This document shows positions 1-5,602 of a DNA stretch of 6,173 bases, one piece after another. The stretch comes from JAWLFY01 sp964462125 (GTDB lineage Bacteria > Planctomycetota > Planctomycetia > Pirellulales > Pirellulaceae). Position 1 is the first letter of the stretch; each line of letters opens with the position of its first letter. The notes beneath the pieces were generated by a model. That model was given only the letters and a program-made list of their open reading frames with translations. It made no database searches and was not told the origin of the DNA. Both the position numbers and the translations under genes were made by a program. The DNA is taken from assembly GCA_964462125.1 (NCBI GenBank), contig CAYWXT010000297.1, positions 1 to 6,173 of the forward strand, in the 5' to 3' direction.

Positions 1-1
1 G

Positions 2-313
2 GAATCCAACACCGCCTTCCAAGTTCACCTGACCGGTGCCGCGTTCGGGGCTCTCTACTACTTCCGTCACTGGAATCTGCGGTGGCTCGATTTCGGCGGG
101 CTCGCGGAGATTCCGTCTCGGATGCGACAGCGTTCGCGGCGAATGAAACTGAAGCTTCACGACCCGGATCGGAAACTCGCCCGCGACGAGGAGGACGCCG
201 ACCGGATCTTGGCCAAGATCTACGAGCAGGGGGAGGAGAGTCTGACGCCGGCCGAACGCCGGACGCTGGAACGCTACAGCCGCCGCAAGCGTGAGAAGCG
301 CGAGGGGCCGTGA
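2..313 (+). CDS. Rhomboid-family intramembrane serine protease, C-terminal part (5' end outside window)
   Basis: This is the last 103 codons of a gene that begins upstream of the window; the reading frame is open from base 2 to TGA at 311-313. The first visible residues, NTAFQVHLTGAAFGALYY, match the last catalytic transmembrane helix of rhomboid proteases. There the histidine (codon at 26-28) of an H-x-x-G-x-x-x-G motif pairs with a serine on an earlier helix, not visible here. Family members cleave membrane proteins within the lipid bilayer. After the helix comes a cytosolic tail of about 75 residues, rich in Arg, Lys and Glu. It contains DADRILAKIYEQGEESLTP and then ERRTLERYSRRKR. This resembles the short domain found after rhomboid cores in planctomycetes (DUF6576-like, from memory). 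The tail is predicted to be helical. The family call rests on one helix plus the tail; substrate and activity cannot be judged. Confidence 0.8.
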   Translation, partial: ESNTAFQVHLTGAAFGALYYFRHWNLRWLDFGGLAEIPSRMRQRSRRMKLKLHDPDRKLARDEEDADRILAKIYEQGEESLTPAERRTLERYSRRKREKREGP

Positions 314-315
314 GT

Positions 316-325
316 GCTGGCCAGC
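316..325. repeat. 10-bp perfect palindrome between convergent stop codons
   Basis: GCTGGCCAGC is its own reverse complement. It lies between the rhomboid stop (311-313) and the stop of the convergent fatty-acid methyltransferase gene (325-327). An alternative small stem CAGC/GCTG (322-325 with 329-332, loop TAA) overlaps it. No T-run follows on either strand, so a role as a two-way terminator is only a possibility. Confidence 0.3.
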
Positions 326-1668
326 TAAGCTGCGCGGCGCTGGGCGTCTTGGACATAGAGATGTTCCCGCGTGGGGGGCATCACCGAGCGGCCTTTGGTG
401 ACGCGGTTCGATCCCACCGTTTGGAAGATGCGGGCGGTCCCGTCGGTCAGCGCCATGCAGACGCCGGCCAGATAGAGCAGCCACATGCGGTACTTTTGCT
501 CGCCCACCAATTCAATGGCGGCCTCGCGGTTGGCCTCCAGTCGGCGTGCCCAGTGCTCACAGGTCAACCCGTAGTGGTCGCGCCACCCTTCCACGTCATG
601 GACCTCGAATCCCGCCGACTCCATGCAATCGAGCACGTGCCCCTGGTGATCCAACTCACCGCCGGGAAAGATGTACTTGGTCAGCAGCCTGCGCTCTGGA
701 GATTTGCGCCGAAACTCGCGGGGGCTGCGTTTGGCCGGGCGGGTGATGGCGTGGTTCAGGAATAAGCCTCCCGGTGCCAACACCGAGCGGACCTTGTGCA
801 TGTAGGCGGAGAGATTGGCGATCCCGACATGCTCCGCCATCCCGATCGAGGCGACCTTGTCGTACTGGCCCTGCAGGTCGTTGTAGTCGCACAGGTCGAC
901 CGCGACTCGGTCCTGCAACCCGCGGTGGGCAATGGTTTCCCGTGCGAGTTCCAGTTGTGCTTCGGACAAGGTGATCCCGTGGGCTTTTACGCCGTAATGT
1001 TCCGCCGCGTGACAGATGAGTGCTCCCCAGCCACAGCCGATGTCGAGCAGGCGGTCGCCCGGTTGAAGCTGCAGCTTGCGGCAACTGACGTCCAACTTGT
1101 TCCGCTGGGCCTGTTCCAGGCTCTCGTTCCAGTCCCGAAAGTAGGCACAGGAATAGACCATTTCGGGGTCGAGGAAGAGCTTGTAAAAATCGTTGCTGAT
1201 GTCGTAGTGGAACTGGATGAAGTCGCGGTTGTCCGACGGCTTGCGGTTCCGACCGGTATCGTCGCCGCTGAAACGACAGCGACCGGCGAGGTTCATCTGG
1301 CGAGAGAAGGCGAACCCGAATGCCACGCGAGCCAGCAGCGTTTTTGAGAGCGATCGCGAACGCCGCCGAGCCCCTTTGACGCGCATCGTCCGCATGAACG
1401 AGACGAGGTCGGTGCCGTGGAAATCGAGATGCCCGTCGGCGTAATGACAGAGCAAATTATCCGCGGTCGGCCGGCGAATCAGCGATCCGATCACGCCGGG
1501 ACCGGCGATCGAAAGTTCCACCCCGGGGGCCGGATCATGTCCCAACGGGACGAGCGACCCGTCCCATAGCCGCACCGAGACGCGGCTGTCGAGTTTTTCT
1601 GCCAACGCTTGGAGAAGCTCCTTGGCCAACGCGAGTTGCCGTGACGGACGATCGATGGTGCTGAACAC
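325..1668 (-). CDS. cfa: Cyclopropane-fatty-acyl-phospholipid synthase family methyltransferase
   Basis: The encoded protein (447 aa) probably uses S-adenosylmethionine to add a methylene or methyl group to unsaturated acyl chains of membrane phospholipids. Residues 1 to about 130 form the variable N-terminal domain; the catalytic domain follows. Visible motifs are HYDISNDFY (from residue 154), YSCAYF with Cys174, the SAM-binding LLDIGCGWGAL (209-215 core), GITLSEAQ, GMAEHVG with Glu279, NHAI with His306, KYIFPGGELDH, and Tyr366 in DHYGLTCEHW. Cys, Glu, His and Tyr at such sites bind the bicarbonate ion in the E. coli enzyme. I place the start at GTG 1666-1668: GGAG lies 7 nt upstream, and the stretch before it has poor third-position GC (about half). 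An upstream in-frame GTG at 1738-1740 would add 24 unconserved residues. The exact product (cyclopropane or methyl-branched chain) cannot be told from sequence. The gene stands alone, convergent with the rhomboid gene. Confidence 0.9.
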   Translation of the reverse strand: MFSTIDRPSRQLALAKELLQALAEKLDSRVSVRLWDGSLVPLGHDPAPGVELSIAGPGVIGSLIRRPTADNLLCHYADGHLDFHGTDLVSFMRTMRVKGARRRSRSLSKTLLARVAFGFAFSRQMNLAGRCRFSGDDTGRNRKPSDNRDFIQFHYDISNDFYKLFLDPEMVYSCAYFRDWNESLEQAQRNKLDVSCRKLQLQPGDRLLDIGCGWGALICHAAEHYGVKAHGITLSEAQLELARETIAHRGLQDRVAVDLCDYNDLQGQYDKVASIGMAEHVGIANLSAYMHKVRSVLAPGGLFLNHAITRPAKRSPREFRRKSPERRLLTKYIFPGGELDHQGHVLDCMESAGFEVHDVEGWRDHYGLTCEHWARRLEANREAAIELVGEQKYRMWLLYLAGVCMALTDGTARIFQTVGSNRVTKGRSVMPPTREHLYVQDAQRRAA

Positions 1669-1769
1669 GGCTGAACTCCGTCTCGGTGGGTGTTGGTCAA
1701 GGTGTCGCGTCGGACACGCTGTTGTGGTTCCCTCTTCCACGGCTTCGCGGGGGACTTCCGGAGTGACAC

Positions 1770-1895
1770 TTAAATCAGGACTCGCCGCTCGGCGTCAACG
1801 CCAACCTTGAGGATGGCTCCGTAGGAGGCGATGGGGCGACTCATGCGCGGGTCGATCAGGACATGATTGTTGAAGGCGATCTTGATCTTGCGCAC
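1770..1895 (-). CDS. Possible small ORF of unknown function (about 41 aa) or remnant of a gene
   Basis: A minus-strand frame bounded by an in-frame TAG upstream (about 1922) and TAA at 1770-1772 would encode about 41 residues from GTG 1893-1895, beginning VRKIKIAFNNHVLIDPRM. An ATG at 1842-1844 would give only 24. In its favour, the codons strongly prefer G or C at the third position, as in neighbouring genes, and the amino-acid composition is protein-like. Against it, no clear ribosome binding site precedes either start, the antisense plus-strand frame is open too, and I recognise no family. It could be a real leader peptide ahead of cfa, the 3' end of a decayed gene, or chance. Confidence 0.22.
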   Translation of the reverse strand: MRKIKIAFNNHVLIDPRMSRPIASYGAILKVGVDAERRVLI

Positions 1896-1942
1896 CAAAA
1901 TCTGATGGATTGTGCCCAGGCCCTAACCTCAACACCCTCGAT

Positions 1943-1951
1943 GGAAGGTGG
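1943..1951 (+). promoter_or_regulatory. Ribosome binding site that fixes the start of the peroxiredoxin-like gene
   Basis: The purine-rich GGAAGGTGG ends 6 nt before ATG 1958-1960. It supports that start over the in-frame TTG at 1910, which would put 16 residues in front of the signal peptide. Confidence 0.6.
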
Positions 1952-1957
1952 ATCTCG

Positions 1958-2521
1958 ATGAATGCGTTGTCCCGTTGCCTTGCGGCGTCACTTGTCGGCC
2001 TCGTGATCCCGTTGTCGGTCGCCGCCAATCCTCCCCGGCTCGCCGTGGGCGAGAAGGTCCGGGACTTCGAGTTGCCGATCGTCGGGGGCGATGGCTACCT
2101 GAGCCTGAGTGACGAGGTCAAGGAGGGTCGGGTGGTCGTCGTCGTGTTGCGGGGCTACCCCGGTTACCAGTGTGGCATCTGCAATCGGCAGGTCGGATCG
2201 ATGGTCAACCGTGCCCGAGCGTTGGCCCGCGCCGCCCATCGGGTCATCTTGATCTATCCCGGCGAGGGAGACTCCCTGCAGCGGCGGGCGGAGGAATTCA
2301 TGGGGGCGCGACGGCTTCCCGACCCGCTGGTGATGGTTCGCGACGAGGGGATGCAGGTGATCACCGAGTGGGGACTGCGGTGGAACAAGCACCACGAGAC
2401 CGCCTATCCGGCCACCTACGTGATCGATCCCGACGGCCGCGTCCAGTGGGTCAAGGTCAGCGAGTCCCATGCGGGCCGGAGTAACGTGGAGGAGATTCTC
2501 AAGGCGGTGCGGGAACGGTAG
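1958..2521 (+). CDS. Exported peroxiredoxin-like (AhpC/TSA, thioredoxin-fold) protein with a CxxC active site
   Basis: This 187-residue protein begins with a Sec-type signal peptide: MNALSRC, a hydrophobic stretch to about residue 20, and a likely cleavage near VAAN (21-24). It should therefore act outside the cytoplasm. The mature part has a thioredoxin/peroxiredoxin fold: GEKVRDFELP (31-40) is the usual entry to the domain, VVVVLRGYPGYQCGIC (60-75) is strand 1 and the active site, and YPATYVIDPDGRV (150-162) carries the cis-proline Pro151. PGYQCGIC aligns with the peroxiredoxin signature PxxxTxxC, with Cys72 in place of Thr and Cys75 at the peroxidatic position, giving a CxxC pair as in AhpC/TSA_2 and Prx-like2 proteins. 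It may reduce peroxides or act as a thiol oxidoreductase; sequence alone does not decide. A long hairpin begins in its stop codon. Confidence 0.85.
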   Translation: MNALSRCLAASLVGLVIPLSVAANPPRLAVGEKVRDFELPIVGGDGYLSLSDEVKEGRVVVVVLRGYPGYQCGICNRQVGSMVNRARALARAAHRVILIYPGEGDSLQRRAEEFMGARRLPDPLVMVRDEGMQVITEWGLRWNKHHETAYPATYVIDPDGRVQWVKVSESHAGRSNVEEILKAVRER

Positions 2522-2573
2522 GCTTTAGAAACCTCAGGGGCTCGGCTCCTGGTTTCGCAGCCTACCGCTTTTT
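2516..2573 (+). terminator. Long stem-loop with T-run after the peroxiredoxin-like gene, directly ahead of cbiET
   Basis: The 9-bp outer stem CGGTAGGCT (2516-2524) pairs perfectly with AGCCTACCG (2559-2567). Inside it, AAACC (2529-2533) pairs with GGTTT (2551-2555), and AGGGGC (2536-2541) with GCTCCT (2545-2550, one G-U pair) around a TCG loop. Five T residues follow at 2569-2573, as in an intrinsic terminator. The 5' arm contains the TAG stop (2519-2521) of the upstream gene. The T-run ends 13 nt before the cbiET start, so read-through or attenuation would affect cbiET. It could alternatively be a copy of a dispersed palindromic repeat. Confidence 0.7.
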
Positions 2574-2575
2574 AC

Positions 2576-2581
2576 AGGAAG
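2576..2581 (+). promoter_or_regulatory. Ribosome binding site that fixes the TTG start of cbiET
   Basis: AGGAAG lies 5 nt before TTG 2587-2589. Since the conserved CbiE domain starts within a few residues of this codon, and no ATG or GTG lies nearby in frame, the rare TTG start is well supported. Confidence 0.65.
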
Positions 2582-2586
2582 ACTCT

Positions 2587-3825
2587 TTGTCCTCTCGAAT
2601 TCGGATCGTCGGGATCGGCGACGATGGTTTGGAAGGATTGACCGCTCAGGCGCGTCAATTGATCGAATCGGCGGACGTGCTGGTCGGCAACGCCTCCACG
2701 CTCGACAAAATCCCAGCCTCCGCGGCTCGGCGGGTCCCCGCCGATGGGGATCTGGAGACGCTCAGTGAGACGATCCGCGGCATCCAAGATCAGCAGACGG
2801 TCGTGTTGACCGGCGGCGATCCGCTGTTCTACGGCATCGCTCGTTATCTCACCGACACTCTCGGCAAGGAACGTTTCGAAGTCGTTCCCCATGTCAGCAG
2901 CATGCAACTGGCCTTTGCCCGGGTGAAGGAGAGTTGGGACGACGCCTACCTGTCGAATCTCGCCACCCAGCCGCTCGATCGCGTTGTTGATAACGTCCGC
3001 ACCGCCGAGCGGGTTGGGCTGTTCACCACCCAGACAATTCCACCGTCGATGGTCGCCGAAGCGCTGCTCGACCGGCGGATCGACTATTTCACTGCCTACG
3101 TTTGCGAGAATTTGGGGACGCCTGACGAAACGGTCACGCAAGGCGACCTGGACTCGATCCGCAAGCAATCCTTTTCATCACTGAACGTGATGGTGTTGGT
3201 TCGCCACCAGGGTGCTGCAGACCGGCCCAGTGGCACGGACCGCCGGCGACTGTTCGGCAACCCGGATGACGTGTTCCTGCAATCACGTCCCAAACGGGGG
3301 TTGCTGACGCCGCAGGAGGTCCGCTGCATCGCGCTGGGGGAACTCGACCTGATGCCCGAAAGCGTCGTTTGGGACGTCGGTGCCGGCAGCGGCTCCCTGG
3401 CGATCGAGGCGGCTTCGATCGCCAACCGCGGGAAAGTGTTCGCGATCGAGATGGACGCCGAGGACTACGGTTTGATGCTGGAGAACGCCAAACTGTTTGA
3501 CGTCCCCACCTTGGTTCCAGTGCACGGCCAAGCCCCGGAAGCTTGGGGGTCGCTCCCCGATCCCGACGCGATTTTCGTTGGCGGGAGCGGCCGGATGGTG
3601 CCGGAATTGGTCGCTGCCGCCATCGAGCGGCTGACCCAAGGGGGGCGGATCGTTGTGAATGTCTCCAGCCCCGAAAGCCTGGTCGCGGTGCAAGCAAGCA
3701 TTGACGCGGGGGGTCTGCGGAGCGAGGTGCGGATGATCAACATCGCGCGGAGCCAGCACCAACTCGACCGTGTCCGACTCGAATCGCTCAATCCGACGTT
3801 CCTGGTCCTAGGGCGGCGTGCCTAG
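2587..3825 (+). CDS. cbiET: Fused cobalt-precorrin-7 C5-methyltransferase / cobalt-precorrin-6B C15-methyltransferase (decarboxylating)
   Basis: This 412-residue cytoplasmic enzyme of cobalamin synthesis fuses two SAM-dependent methyltransferases, equivalent to aerobic CobL. Residues 3 to about 206 form the CbiE domain, a tetrapyrrole methylase fold: IRIVGIGDDGLEGLT at the start, VLTGGDPLFYGIARYL (73-88), SSMQLAFARV and WDDAYL (117-122), and SLNVMVLVR at its end. Residues 238-412 form the CbiT domain with a Rossmann fold: GLLTPQEVRCIAL, SAM-binding VWDVGAGSGSLAIEAA (261-276), FAIEMD with the acidic ribose ligand, and DAIFVGGSG (327-335). CbiE methylates C5; CbiT methylates C15 and removes the acetate carboxyl group at C12. 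Most CbiE proteins have His-Gly-Arg shortly after the WDDA motif; here the segment reads SNLATQP. No other cobalamin gene is in the window, and the 65-nt upstream gap is too short for a cobalamin riboswitch. A TTG start is used. Confidence 0.93.
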   Translation: MSSRIRIVGIGDDGLEGLTAQARQLIESADVLVGNASTLDKIPASAARRVPADGDLETLSETIRGIQDQQTVVLTGGDPLFYGIARYLTDTLGKERFEVVPHVSSMQLAFARVKESWDDAYLSNLATQPLDRVVDNVRTAERVGLFTTQTIPPSMVAEALLDRRIDYFTAYVCENLGTPDETVTQGDLDSIRKQSFSSLNVMVLVRHQGAADRPSGTDRRRLFGNPDDVFLQSRPKRGLLTPQEVRCIALGELDLMPESVVWDVGAGSGSLAIEAASIANRGKVFAIEMDAEDYGLMLENAKLFDVPTLVPVHGQAPEAWGSLPDPDAIFVGGSGRMVPELVAAAIERLTQGGRIVVNVSSPESLVAVQASIDAGGLRSEVRMINIARSQHQLDRVRLESLNPTFLVLGRRA

Positions 3826-3886
3826 GCTCTGACGGACATCCCTGAGCCACATAGCTTCATCCACGTTCTCAGACAGAGCCTCTAGG
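3821..3886 (+). other. Stem-loop beginning at the cbiET stop codon
   Basis: AGGCTCTG (3824-3831) pairs perfectly with CAGAGCCT (3874-3881), and CTGAG (3842-3846) with CTCAG (3868-3872) further in. CCT (3821-3823) and AGG (3884-3886) can extend the base beyond a 2-nt bulge. The TAG stop (3823-3825) is in the 5' arm. No T-run follows, so it is not a classical intrinsic terminator; it may protect the 3' end of the mRNA or be a palindromic repeat. A small hairpin, GGCTT/AAGCC (3890-3894 with 3898-3902), follows directly. Confidence 0.5.
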
Positions 3887-4124
3887 ATCGGCTTGAAAAG
3901 CCAGACGGATAGCTGGGGAAGGCCACTCTCCTTTTCCGCGGGCTCGGCGGTCTCGATCCCACCGCCGCCGCTCGGTTATGCTGGAGTGTGCCGGAGGTGG
4001 ATGCGGGTCGCAGGACCGGCTGGCCATTTCCTGGTGGACAGCCCGCGATGCCAACTCGCCGCGGCTGGCCCGACTCTTCACCCAAGTTCCCTTTATCAAC
4101 CGTCGCCTAGGGAGGCATTTTATC
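3826..4124. other. Intergenic region between cbiET and yceI
   Basis: About 300 nt hold no convincing gene. Several frames are open because of the high GC content, including one fused to yceI from GTG/TTG-type starts, but none looks like a known protein. Its structures are the stem-loop at 3821-3886, the small hairpin at 3890-3902, and a 7-bp stem CGGCGGT/ACCGCCG (3945-3951 with 3961-3967, 9-nt loop). The yceI promoter is probably here. TATGCT at 3977-3982 resembles a -10 box but lacks a good -35 partner, so I do not call it. Confidence 0.5.
4110..4115 (+). promoter_or_regulatory. Ribosome binding site that fixes the yceI start
   Basis: GGGAGG lies 9 nt before ATG 4125-4127 and is the best Shine-Dalgarno match in the window. 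It rules in the start that gives a signal peptide at the very N-terminus. Confidence 0.7.
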
Positions 4125-4670
4125 ATGCAGTTCCGTTATATGACTCTGGCCGCGATTTTCAGTGGGTTCGCGCTGCCCGCCCTGGCGGCGGAGTCGCTGA
4201 CGCTTGATGCGGAAAATTCCAAGATCGAGTTTGTCGGCGCCAAGTCGGACGGCAATCACGACGGAGGTTTCAAGAAGTTCAAGGCTGCCGCCGTGGCCGA
4301 CTTTGAAGAGCCGGCCAACAGTTCGCTGAAGATCGATATCGATGCGACGAGCCTCTGGTCGGACAATGCAAAGCTGACCAACCATCTGAAGAACCCCGAC
4401 TTTTTTGACGTCCGCAAGTACCCGACGATCACCTTTGAGTCGACCGAGATCATTCCGGGAGAGGAAGGAAAAGCGACGATTGCTGGGAAAATGACGATGC
4501 TGGACAAGACAGTTCAAGTCGCGATTCCGGTGACGGCCGAAGCCGACGAGGAGCAACTGACATTGACAGGTTCCTTCTCGATCGATCGCACCAAGTGGGG
4601 CATGAATTACGGGGAGGGGAAGATCGACGATGAGGTCAAGGTCGAGACGCGGCTCGTCTTTAAGCGGTAA
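4125..4670 (+). CDS. yceI: Secreted YceI-family (lipocalin-like) protein
   Basis: The 181-residue product starts with a signal peptide, MQFRYMTLAAIFSGFALPAL, with likely cleavage after LAA (residue 22), so it is periplasmic or exported. The rest matches the YceI beta-barrel domain: LDAENSKIEFVGAKSDG (27-43), DGGFKKFKA, the signature LKNPDFFDVRKYPTITFES (88-106), IAGKMTMLDKTVQVAIPV (119-136), and the closing FSIDRTKWGMNYGEGKI (151-167). YceI proteins bind isoprenoid or other amphiphilic lipids in a barrel; the ligand here is unknown. The segment before DGGF, with its KSDGNHDGG loop, differs from the E. coli-type VKHLxxxxVRGxF sequence and fits a variant I associate with planctomycetes and Bacteroidetes. 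The next gene starts 11 nt downstream, suggesting cotranscription. The longer frame from 3978 is rejected because it would bury the signal peptide. Confidence 0.9.
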   Translation: MQFRYMTLAAIFSGFALPALAAESLTLDAENSKIEFVGAKSDGNHDGGFKKFKAAAVADFEEPANSSLKIDIDATSLWSDNAKLTNHLKNPDFFDVRKYPTITFESTEIIPGEEGKATIAGKMTMLDKTVQVAIPVTAEADEEQLTLTGSFSIDRTKWGMNYGEGKIDDEVKVETRLVFKR

Positions 4671-4681
4671 CGGAACGACCT

Positions 4682-5602
4682 TTGACGATCGATTTAACCG
4701 TTGCGCTGTGGTGCCTGTTTGGCCCCGCGGGCATCGCCCTTCTGACAGTAATGGCGATCCGGGGGCTCGCCGAGCGTCGGTCGGTTGCCGGTGGTGGTCC
4801 GAGAACGTCACCTGAAGGTTCGTTGGCACAAGCGTATCCAGGCTCCACCGCGGCGTCGGCCGGCGCCGCGGTCGCTTGGTGGCTGGCCACGACCGTTGCC
4901 TTGACCGGTCGTCAAGGTTGGCAGTGGTGGCCGGAAGATGCTTGGCGTCAGCCGGTCTGGTCAATTTTGGCGTTTGGAATCGTGCTCGCGGCGACCACCA
5001 GTTCAGGTCGTGAAAGCGGCGGTGATCGGTGGGTCATTGCGGCCGTCTTGGCGAGTTTGGTCGCGTTTTTCACGATGCCCAGCGGTGACGCCTGGAGTGA
5101 TGTCCTGCCGCTGCATCGTGCCTGGATGACGGCGGTCACGGTCAGCTGCTTGGTCAATGCCTGGTCGATCGATCGGATTTCCCGCTCCGGGGCAAGCCGG
5201 TGGGCCTTGTGGGTCGTTTTGGCGGGGCTCGCCGGCCCGATGCTGTTGGCGGCCGCGACGTACGGGGCGCTTGCCGAATGGATGTTGGCAGCGCTGGCCG
5301 CCACCTTCGTACTGGCCATCGCCGCATCGTTGAATGTCTCCTCCGCGGTGGCTTCCGCCTATCCGGCGTTGGCCACGTCGGCATCGGTCACTGCCTCGGC
5401 GCGGTTCTACAGTTACGAAGATCATCCCGGGTGGGTTTTCGCGTTGATCCTGTTTCTGCCGACCCTGATCGCGGCGATTGATCGACCGCTACGGTCGCAA
5501 TCGGGCTGGCGACGCGTGATCGTTGCCGGTTGCGTCGCCGCCGCGTTGGTAGCGGTCATCGCCTGGATGGTGTTGTTGCATCAACCGGAGGAGACATGGT
5601 GA
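4682..5602 (+). CDS. Unrecognised polytopic inner-membrane protein
   Basis: I recognise no family in this 306-residue protein. Hydrophobic segments lie near residues 6-28, 56-75, 91-105, 116-132, 146-160, 173-196, 199-217, 250-268 and 277-298, giving eight or nine spans. A short Gly/Ser/Pro-rich loop (about 35-55) follows the first. Trp is frequent (WWLA, GWQWWPEDAW). The few charged residues cluster in loops, for example IDRISRSGASRW and AIDRPLRSQSGWRR, which suggest cytoplasmic faces. Start TTG 4682-4684 has only a weak GGAA site before it. The next in-frame ATG (residue 24) would remove the first span. Its position 11 nt after yceI implies translation from the same mRNA. E. coli yceI is paired with a cytochrome b561-like membrane protein (yceJ), but I see no b561 histidine pattern here. 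The 3' end overlaps pncB by 22 nt. Confidence 0.8.
   Translation: MTIDLTVALWCLFGPAGIALLTVMAIRGLAERRSVAGGGPRTSPEGSLAQAYPGSTAASAGAAVAWWLATTVALTGRQGWQWWPEDAWRQPVWSILAFGIVLAATTSSGRESGGDRWVIAAVLASLVAFFTMPSGDAWSDVLPLHRAWMTAVTVSCLVNAWSIDRISRSGASRWALWVVLAGLAGPMLLAAATYGALAEWMLAALAATFVLAIAASLNVSSAVASAYPALATSASVTASARFYSYEDHPGWVFALILFLPTLIAAIDRPLRSQSGWRRVIVAGCVAAALVAVIAWMVLLHQPEETW

Larger units (their letters stand above)
1669..1957. other. Divergent intergenic region between cfa and the peroxiredoxin-like gene
   Basis: The 289 nt separate two genes that are read away from each other, so promoters for both should lie here. I could not pick out a convincing -35/-10 pair on either strand. The part next to cfa (1669-1740) is open in the cfa frame but has non-coding-like composition. 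The middle (about 1770-1920) has high GC at one codon position and is listed separately as a possible small ORF. Confidence 0.5.

Noticed and set aside
796..1347. Long plus-strand open frame (183 codons) opposite cfa
   Set aside because: It lies entirely antisense to the conserved methyltransferase domain and resembles no protein; open antisense frames are common in GC-rich genes.
1988..2470. Minus-strand frame (160 codons) opposite the peroxiredoxin-like gene
   Set aside because: It is a shadow of a gene with clear family motifs and a signal peptide on the plus strand.
2522..2586. Cobalamin riboswitch ahead of cbiET
   Set aside because: The gap is 65 nt and is filled by the hairpin; I see no B12-box-like sequence, and such riboswitches are about 200 nt.
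3926..3967. Intrinsic terminator around the 7-bp stem CGGCGGT/ACCGCCG
   Set aside because: No T-run follows on the plus strand, and on the minus strand the sequence past the stem is mixed; it may be chance in GC-rich DNA.
3893..3982. Promoter for yceI from TTGAAA (3893) or TATGCT (3977)
   Set aside because: Neither hexamer has a partner at 16-18 nt spacing, so the call would be guesswork.
3978..4124. N-terminal extension of the YceI protein by 49 residues
   Set aside because: It has no protein-like composition and would place the signal peptide internally, whereas ATG 4125 has a strong ribosome binding site.
4107..4964. Minus-strand frame (285 codons) across yceI and the start of the membrane-protein gene
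   Set aside because: It spans two plus-strand genes, one with unambiguous YceI motifs, and its own translation is Arg/Pro-rich with no recognisable domain.
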